Below, in pieces: positions 59,610 through 64,000 of a stretch of DNA of 64,000 nucleotides; the stretch's first letter is position 1; every line of letters starts with the position of its first letter. This DNA comes from JAHEJA01 sp965657215. Lineage in GTDB: Bacteria > Pseudomonadota > Alphaproteobacteria > Rhodobacterales > Rhodobacteraceae. The DNA lies in NCBI GenBank assembly GCA_965657215.1, contig CBFHNR010000012.1:21465-85464 (forward strand), in the 5' to 3' direction. Below the pieces are notes generated by a model that searched no databases, was not told the origin of the DNA, and worked only from the letters and a program-made list of their open reading frames with translations. Made by a program: the position numbers and the translations under genes.

Positions 59610-60047
59610 ATGACACACACCCGATATGCATTTATTAAGGCCAATTGGCATTCTGACATTGTGGATCAGGCCTTGGCAGGGTTCCAAGAGATTATTCCAG
59701 CAGAGGACATCGATGTGATTGATGCGCCTGGTGCATTGGAAATGCCTCTCTTGGCGAAAGATTTAGCAGAAACTGGAAAATATGGCGCGATTGCCTGTGC
59801 AGCCTTTGTCGTTGACGGTGGTATTTATCGCCATGATTTTGTGGCGCAAGCGGTTGTCGATGGTATCGTGCGCGTCGGGTTGGACACGGGTGTCCCTATC
59901 CTTTCCGTGTCGTTGACGCCGCATCAGTATCAGGAAACCGAGCATCATGACGCGATTTATCGCGACCACTTTGTGACCAAAGGACGCGAAGCTGCGAATG
60001 CCGCCAAAGGTGTTGTTGCGGCGCGCGCGAAGATTCAAAGTCTTTGA
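59610..60047 (+). CDS. ribH: 6,7-dimethyl-8-ribityllumazine synthase (RibH2-type)
   Basis: A 145-residue enzyme forming the lumazine precursor of riboflavin. IKANWHSDIVDQALAGFQ, DVIDAPGALEMPLLAKDLAE and VDGGIYRHDFVAQAVVDGI are typical of the alphaproteobacterial RibH2 branch, which often forms a decamer and is under an FMN riboswitch. AAAGGAG lies before the ATG. It stands apart from other rib genes. Copy D of the dispersed 3' element follows. Confidence 0.9.
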   Translation: MTHTRYAFIKANWHSDIVDQALAGFQEIIPAEDIDVIDAPGALEMPLLAKDLAETGKYGAIACAAFVVDGGIYRHDFVAQAVVDGIVRVGLDTGVPILSVSLTPHQYQETEHHDAIYRDHFVTKGREAANAAKGVVAARAKIQSL

Positions 60048-60074
60048 TTTCGGATCATATATGATCCGACCAAT

Positions 60075-60121
60075 GCGGGGGCTTTGCCCCCGCACCCCCA
60101 GAGTATTTTTCAAAGCTGAAG
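60075..60121 (+). repeat. Dispersed 3' element, copy D (after ribH)
   Basis: GCGGGGG (60075-60081) and CCCCCGC (60087-60093) form a hairpin; GAGTATTTTT and CAAAGCTGAAG follow to 60121. This is the most diverged copy (GCTG in place of GATG). Confidence 0.7.
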
Positions 60122-60751
60122 TTATTTAGGGAAGAGGGTGATGGGATCGCCCGAGGTCCACTTTGGGTATTTATCCATGATGGACGAAAATTGGTCGCTG
60201 TTTACGAATCTGTCCAACCACGCTTGAACCTTGGGCCAGGGTTGGTTGGCAAACCATGTTTTGTCTGTATTGGCGAACTGACGCACAAAGGGCAAAATAG
60301 CCATATCGGCAACCTTGGGAGTGTTGGCAAAGAGAAATCCGTCTGTGAGTTGGGTTTCTAGTGCCTCAATGAATGCACTCGCCTTTTTACGTTCCTCGGT
60401 CGGGTCATTTTCGGGATAGCGCGTTGCGTATTTTGTGCGGTCTAACGCTTGTTTAAACGGTCCGTCACATTGTGCGATGAGCTCGTATCCTTCGGGAGGC
60501 ATTTCAAGCCAATGTTCGGGGTCTTTTTGGCCCAGCGCCCAGGCCATGATGTGAAGGGATTCATCAATAACGCGTTTGCCAGCCTTAAGACAGGGAACGG
60601 TTTTTGACGGTGAGGTGTCCAAAAATTCGGGGGCTTTGTCCTTGAGAACGATTTCTCTTAGTTCGACTTGGATACCTGTTGATTGAATGGCAAGGCGCGC
60701 GCGCATTGCATATGGGCATCGACGGAAGCTGTAGAAAATTGGAAGCGTCAT
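60122..60751 (-). CDS. Glutathione S-transferase family protein
   Basis: A 209-residue thioredoxin-fold protein. FYSFRRCPYAMRARLAIQST at residues 6-25 has a CPYA site, typical of omega/dehydroascorbate-type members, and DTSPSKTVPCLKAGKRVIDE holds the glutathione-binding cis-proline. The helical domain follows from about 90. The cysteine suggests thiol transferase-like chemistry. The substrate is unknown. Its end abuts copy D of the dispersed 3' element. Confidence 0.85.
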   Translation of the reverse strand: MTLPIFYSFRRCPYAMRARLAIQSTGIQVELREIVLKDKAPEFLDTSPSKTVPCLKAGKRVIDESLHIMAWALGQKDPEHWLEMPPEGYELIAQCDGPFKQALDRTKYATRYPENDPTEERKKASAFIEALETQLTDGFLFANTPKVADMAILPFVRQFANTDKTWFANQPWPKVQAWLDRFVNSDQFSSIMDKYPKWTSGDPITLFPK

Positions 60752-60778
60752 TGAACTATATTGCGCATGGCTTGCGTC

Positions 60779-62035
60779 CTAAGCCAAGAGGCGATTGCCC
60801 GAACGGGATTGGATTTTTGCGGTCACAATTGAGCCTTCGCTTTGAGGGGTCTCAAAGGACACTTCGCTAAATTGCTCGGTGCGACCCATATGCGGATTTT
60901 CCATCAGGATGTGATGCGTTGTCCCGATTTGTGCGGCTAGGTGTAGGTCCACTTGGCGTTCTCCAGCCTCTCTGAGACGGGCTGCGCGCGCCTTTATGAT
61001 TTGGCCATTGAGTTGGGGCATACGCGCAGCGGGGGTGCCTTGGCGGGGGGAATAGGGAAACACATGTAGCCATGTGAGATCGCATTCCGTGACCAGTTTG
61101 AGTGAGTTTTCGAAATGCGCCTCGGTTTCGGTTGGGAAGCCCGCGATGATGTCCGCGCCAAATGTCATATTGGGGCGGAGCTTTTTGGCATCCTCGCAAA
61201 AGCGGATTGCATCATCCCGAAGGTGGCGCCGCTTCATGCGTTTTAGGATCAAGTCATCGCCATGTTGTAATGACAAATGCAAGTGAGGCATGAGGCGATG
61301 TTCTGACGCAATGGCCAGCATTAGGTTTTCATCGACTTCAATGCTGTCGATTGAGCTTATGCGCAAACGAGCCAAATCAGGGACGAGTTTGAGGATGCGC
61401 ATGACGAGGTCGCCGAGTTTGGGTTCGGCAGGTAAATCAGCGCCCCAGCTCGTCAGGTCCACGCCTGTCAAGACGACTTCGTTAAATCCTTTGTCAACGA
61501 GGCGCTTGATCTGATCCACGACCACGCCCGCGGGGACCGAGCGGGAATTGCCGCGTCCAAAGGGAATGATGCAGAAGGTACAGCGGTGATCACATCCGTT
61601 TTGAACCTGAACATAGGCGCGGCTTCGGGTGCCAAATCCATCAATCAAGTGACCTGCTGTTTCGGTAACCGACATGATGTCGTCAACCTTGACCCGTTCC
61701 GTGTCGCCAATGAAATCAGACGCCAAACCATCCCACGTTGTGGCTTGCATTTTTTCAGTGTTCCCAATCACCGCGTCAACTTCGGTCATATTAGCGAACG
61801 TTTCCGGTTCGATTTGGGCGGCGCAGCCTGTCACAATGACTTTGGCGTCGGGATTATCGCGGCGCAATCGGCGGATTTCTTGCTTGGATTTGCGCACAGC
61901 CTCAGCCGTCACCGCACATGTGTTCACGATCACCGCATTGTTCAATCCTGCATGTTGCGCGAGATCTTTCATTGCCTCGGATTCATAGGCATTCAATCGA
62001 CAGCCGAGTGTTGTGAACTTGGGCGTATTGCTCAT
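60779..62035 (-). CDS. mtaB: tRNA t6A37 methylthiotransferase MtaB
   Basis: A 418-residue radical SAM enzyme that converts N6-threonylcarbamoyladenosine at position 37 to its 2-methylthio form. The N-terminal methylthiotransferase domain opens FTTLGCRLNAYESEAM and VTGCAAQIEP; the radical SAM motif is CDHRCTFC in VQNGCDHRCTFCIIPFGRG; a short TRAM-like region ends the protein. The MtaB rather than MiaB label rests on the short length and GCRLN motif. It overlaps dapF by 4 bases. Confidence 0.92.
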   Translation of the reverse strand: MSNTPKFTTLGCRLNAYESEAMKDLAQHAGLNNAVIVNTCAVTAEAVRKSKQEIRRLRRDNPDAKVIVTGCAAQIEPETFANMTEVDAVIGNTEKMQATTWDGLASDFIGDTERVKVDDIMSVTETAGHLIDGFGTRSRAYVQVQNGCDHRCTFCIIPFGRGNSRSVPAGVVVDQIKRLVDKGFNEVVLTGVDLTSWGADLPAEPKLGDLVMRILKLVPDLARLRISSIDSIEVDENLMLAIASEHRLMPHLHLSLQHGDDLILKRMKRRHLRDDAIRFCEDAKKLRPNMTFGADIIAGFPTETEAHFENSLKLVTECDLTWLHVFPYSPRQGTPAARMPQLNGQIIKARAARLREAGERQVDLHLAAQIGTTHHILMENPHMGRTEQFSEVSFETPQSEGSIVTAKIQSRSGNRLLA

Positions 62036-62850
62036 TGAGAGGCCTCGATGAAATCTGTGGTGAAGGATCCGCTAAAGACATGTTGCGTTGGACCCGTCAT
62101 CCAAACGCCATCTGGGCGCCAATCCACGGTTATTGTGCCACCGTCTAGGTCAATGCGCACCTCTTTATCCGTTAGGCCACGTCGCGCGGCGGCAACAGCC
62201 GTTGCACAAGACGACGACCCAGAGGCCAAGGTGATCCCAGCCCCACGTTCCCACACGCGCATCCTAAGGTGATTGGGGCCGATCACATGGGCAAATTGAA
62301 CATTGGTCCGCTCTGGGAAGAGCGGGTGGTGTTCTATGGTTGGGCCGACATGATCAAGGTCAATTTCAAGCGCATCATCGACAAAGAATGTGCAATGCGG
62401 GTTCCCCATGCCCGTCGCAGTCGGCGCGCCATCGATAGGAAGCGTTAGCGTGTCCATCTCATGTGCCAAAGGCACCTCGTTCCAATCCAGTAGTGGGTGC
62501 CCCATGTTAACAGACGTCAAACCGTTTCCTGCGTCACATGCAAATAGCTCGCCGCGTTCTGTTGTGACGCGGAGGTCTGATTTCCCTGTTTCTTGCATGA
62601 TGTGGCGGGCGATGCACCGTGTGGCGTTTCCGCAGGCTGCTGATCGTGATCCATCCGAGTTGTAGAACACAAGATGGACGTCTGCGGACCCGTTTTCGAT
62701 GACGGCCAGTTGGTCAAAACCAACACCCATATTTCGATGTGCAATCGCCGTGATCAAAGAATCGCTAAGGTGTGGCGATTCTTGTCGTGCGTCAATCACG
62801 ACAAAGTCGTTTCCGAGCCCGTGCATCTTCATAAAGGGGAGTGTCATCAT
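62032..62850 (-). CDS. dapF: Diaminopimelate epimerase
   Basis: A 272-residue cofactor-free epimerase converting LL- to meso-diaminopimelate for lysine and peptidoglycan. The two catalytic cysteines are in SAACGNATRC and in GSSSCATAVAA. MHGLGNDFVVID near the N-terminus is conserved. GAGGA lies 7 bases before the first ATG. It is transcribed with mtaB, a frequent pairing in alphaproteobacteria. Confidence 0.95.
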   Translation of the reverse strand: MMTLPFMKMHGLGNDFVVIDARQESPHLSDSLITAIAHRNMGVGFDQLAVIENGSADVHLVFYNSDGSRSAACGNATRCIARHIMQETGKSDLRVTTERGELFACDAGNGLTSVNMGHPLLDWNEVPLAHEMDTLTLPIDGAPTATGMGNPHCTFFVDDALEIDLDHVGPTIEHHPLFPERTNVQFAHVIGPNHLRMRVWERGAGITLASGSSSCATAVAAARRGLTDKEVRIDLDGGTITVDWRPDGVWMTGPTQHVFSGSFTTDFIEASQ

Positions 62851-62970
62851 CGAAATTTCCTCTGTTAAGGGGCATATATCTATGGAATCGATATGAATCC
62901 ATAGATTGATGAAATTTCTTTGTTTTCGGGGTTGACCGCAGGGTCCAGTATTTCTAGAAGGCCCCTCAGT

Positions 62971-63046
62971 GGGCCGTTAGCTCAGTTGGTAGAGCAACTG
63001 ACTTTTAATCAGTGGGTCGCAGGTTCGAATCCTGCACGGCTCACCA
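62971..63046 (+). tRNA. tRNA-Lys (anticodon TTT)
   Basis: A 76-base tRNA with CCA encoded. The acceptor stem is GGGCCGT with ACGGCTC (one G-U pair), the D loop has TTAGCTCAGTTGGTAGAGC, the anticodon stem ACTGA/TCAGT holds TTT at 63004-63006, and the T arm has GGTTCGAATCC. It stands alone between dapF and the FAH hydrolase. Confidence 0.97.
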
Positions 63047-63089
63047 CTAACCAAAAAATGATATTTTATTGATCGCCAAATGTGGTGAC

Positions 63090-63785
63090 TCAATTCGGCT
63101 GTCCAATCGTAATGTTAATTGGATCGAGGCTGTCGATACCACCTTCTAAGGTGTCTCCTGCTGTCACAGCGCCGACACCTTCGGGTGTGCCTGTCATGAT
63201 GACATCGCCTGCATTGAGGTGATAGAATTTCGAAAGATCCATGACGATGTCCGTCACATTATGGATCATTTTGGAGAGGACGGATGCCTGTTTTCGGTGT
63301 CCGTTAAGGTCCAGATAAATCTGTTGATCCGCAATGGCCCCGAACTCAGAACGCTTTGTGATTGGTGCAAAAATTGCGGAGGCTTCGACATCTTTGCCCG
63401 TGTCCCAGGGGCGCTGTTTGGCTTTGGCGGCGGATTGTAGATCGCGTCGTGTCATGTCCAAAGAACAGCAATATCCATAGATTGCAGCAATGGCCTCTTC
63501 TTCATTGGCGCGGAAAACGGGGGCACCGATGGCGATCGCGAGCTCCATTTCATAATGGTAGTTGCTGGTTTCTGGCGGATAGGGAATGGTTGCGCCTGAT
63601 ACCTCGGAGGATAGAGCTGATTTAGTGAAATAAAACGGTGCAGACCGGTCGACCTCATTTCCCATTTCTTCGGCGTGGGCGGCATAGTTACGGCCAACGC
63701 AAAAGATACGGTGGATTGGGAATTCTGCCTCTAGTCCCCGCACAGGAATGGACTTGATCGGCGCTGGATCGAATAGATAGGTCAT
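63090..63785 (-). CDS. Fumarylacetoacetate hydrolase family protein
   Basis: A 231-residue member of the FAH superfamily. FCVGRNYAAHAEEMGN, the metal-binding YHYEMELAIAIG and GDVIMTGTPEGVGAV are conserved. The family includes acylpyruvate hydrolases, oxaloacetate decarboxylases and 2-hydroxyhepta-2,4-diene-1,7-dioate isomerases, so the substrate is not set. The frame is open another 207 bases upstream, but AAGGA before 63785 and the family N-terminus mark the start. It begins 4 bases after the GNAT gene. Confidence 0.87.
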   Translation of the reverse strand: MTYLFDPAPIKSIPVRGLEAEFPIHRIFCVGRNYAAHAEEMGNEVDRSAPFYFTKSALSSEVSGATIPYPPETSNYHYEMELAIAIGAPVFRANEEEAIAAIYGYCCSLDMTRRDLQSAAKAKQRPWDTGKDVEASAIFAPITKRSEFGAIADQQIYLDLNGHRKQASVLSKMIHNVTDIVMDLSKFYHLNAGDVIMTGTPEGVGAVTAGDTLEGGIDSLDPINITIGQPN

Positions 63786-63789
63786 GGAG

Positions 63790-64000
63790 CTATGTTCCTT
63801 CTGGACTCTCTCGCGGATCGAGCTGTTTTTGCAAAAACACAAGATCAAGCCATCGGCCAAATTTCTTGCCAACCTGAGGCATACGAGCGGTTTCTGTAAA
63901 CCCAAGCGAGATGTGCAAACCGAGCGACGCGCTATTCTGCGCCTCAATACCCGCGACCAACACATGAAGTCCCTGCGCACGCGCCGCCTCAATCAAGTGT
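63790..64000 (-). CDS. GNAT-family N-acetyltransferase, C-terminal part
   Basis: Partial gene: the start is past the right edge. About 70 residues are visible. GLHVLVAGIEAQNSASLGLH and LGFTETARMPQVGKKFGRWL match the C-terminus of phosphinothricin/methionine sulfoximine acetyltransferase-like GNAT proteins. Substrate is unknown. It is upstream of the FAH hydrolase gene in the same direction, 4 bases apart. Confidence 0.8.
   Translation of the reverse strand, partial: HLIEAARAQGLHVLVAGIEAQNSASLGLHISLGFTETARMPQVGKKFGRWLDLVFLQKQLDPRESPEGT

Noticed and set aside
63786..63992. N-terminal extension of the FAH-family protein
   Set aside because: It overlaps the GNAT gene in another frame and shows no similarity to the family; the start is 63785.
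1..64000. CRISPR array, prophage or insertion sequence
   Set aside because: No regular spaced repeats, phage structural genes, transposase or terminal inverted repeats were seen.

Overview
The window looks like a piece of a Rhodobacterales (Roseobacter-group) alphaproteobacterial chromosome, moderate in GC by eye. This rests on gene content and order (Tim44-like/mltA/smr, fxsA/secB/dnaQ/coaE/aroE/maf, hemJ/rho/mnmE/mnmG/rsmG/parA/parB, hemW/rdgB/rph, hrcA/grpE/mutS), not on a database search. No prophage, insertion sequence or CRISPR array was seen.

The core is a probable chromosome replication origin. From about 8.1 to 12.6 kb most genes point left; from 12.95 to 19.5 kb all point right. 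The divergence point (12583-12952) is AT-rich and holds a perfect DnaA box (TGTGGATAA), a Caulobacter-type G-box (TGATCCACA) and weaker boxes. Four parS or parS-like sites (two perfect TGTTTCACGTGAAACA) lie within about 14 kb, beside parA and the start of parB. Three of them overlap coding sequence and spell MFHVKH or VSRET at the protein level.

Left arm (1-8.8 kb): the start of an aerobic CO dehydrogenase-type operon (coxG-coxS-coxL, running out of the window), a cytochrome b561 with a possible small membrane protein before it, a three-gene signalling operon (LuxR-type regulator, FIST sensor, hybrid histidine kinase) resembling nitric-oxide-sensing NosP/NahK systems, and smr-mltA-tim44. Right of the origin: tRNA modification genes, parAB (parB broken by a sequencing gap), hemW-rdgB-rph, heat-shock genes hrcA-grpE, mutS and maeB.

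From 29 to 50 kb are mixed metabolic and transport genes: a PfkB kinase, periplasmic msrA, a class IV aminotransferase with a sulfotransferase-like partner, arfB, a Kef-type antiporter with its flavoprotein, a queuosine-precursor-type transporter, mepA, an MFS carrier, NAD salvage (pncA-pncB), a phosphatase, a second hybrid kinase, an EamA exporter, leuB, and a LysR/epimerase divergent pair. From 50 to 64 kb: leuCD, the block rsfS-rlmH-gpmI-envC-ctpA-rppH, two glutathione transferases, an FMN riboswitch before ribH, mtaB, dapF, tRNA-Lys, an FAH-family hydrolase and a partial GNAT acetyltransferase.

Non-coding items that stand out: a repeated 3' element (hairpin, then GAGTATTTT and CAAAGATGAA) after four genes; a short transcript unit at 35.9-36.1 kb with a perfect Shine-Dalgarno, an 18-codon ORF, an internal anti-Shine-Dalgarno and a terminator; and two 98-N scaffold gaps, one flanked by an exact 79-bp duplication that is almost surely an assembly artefact.
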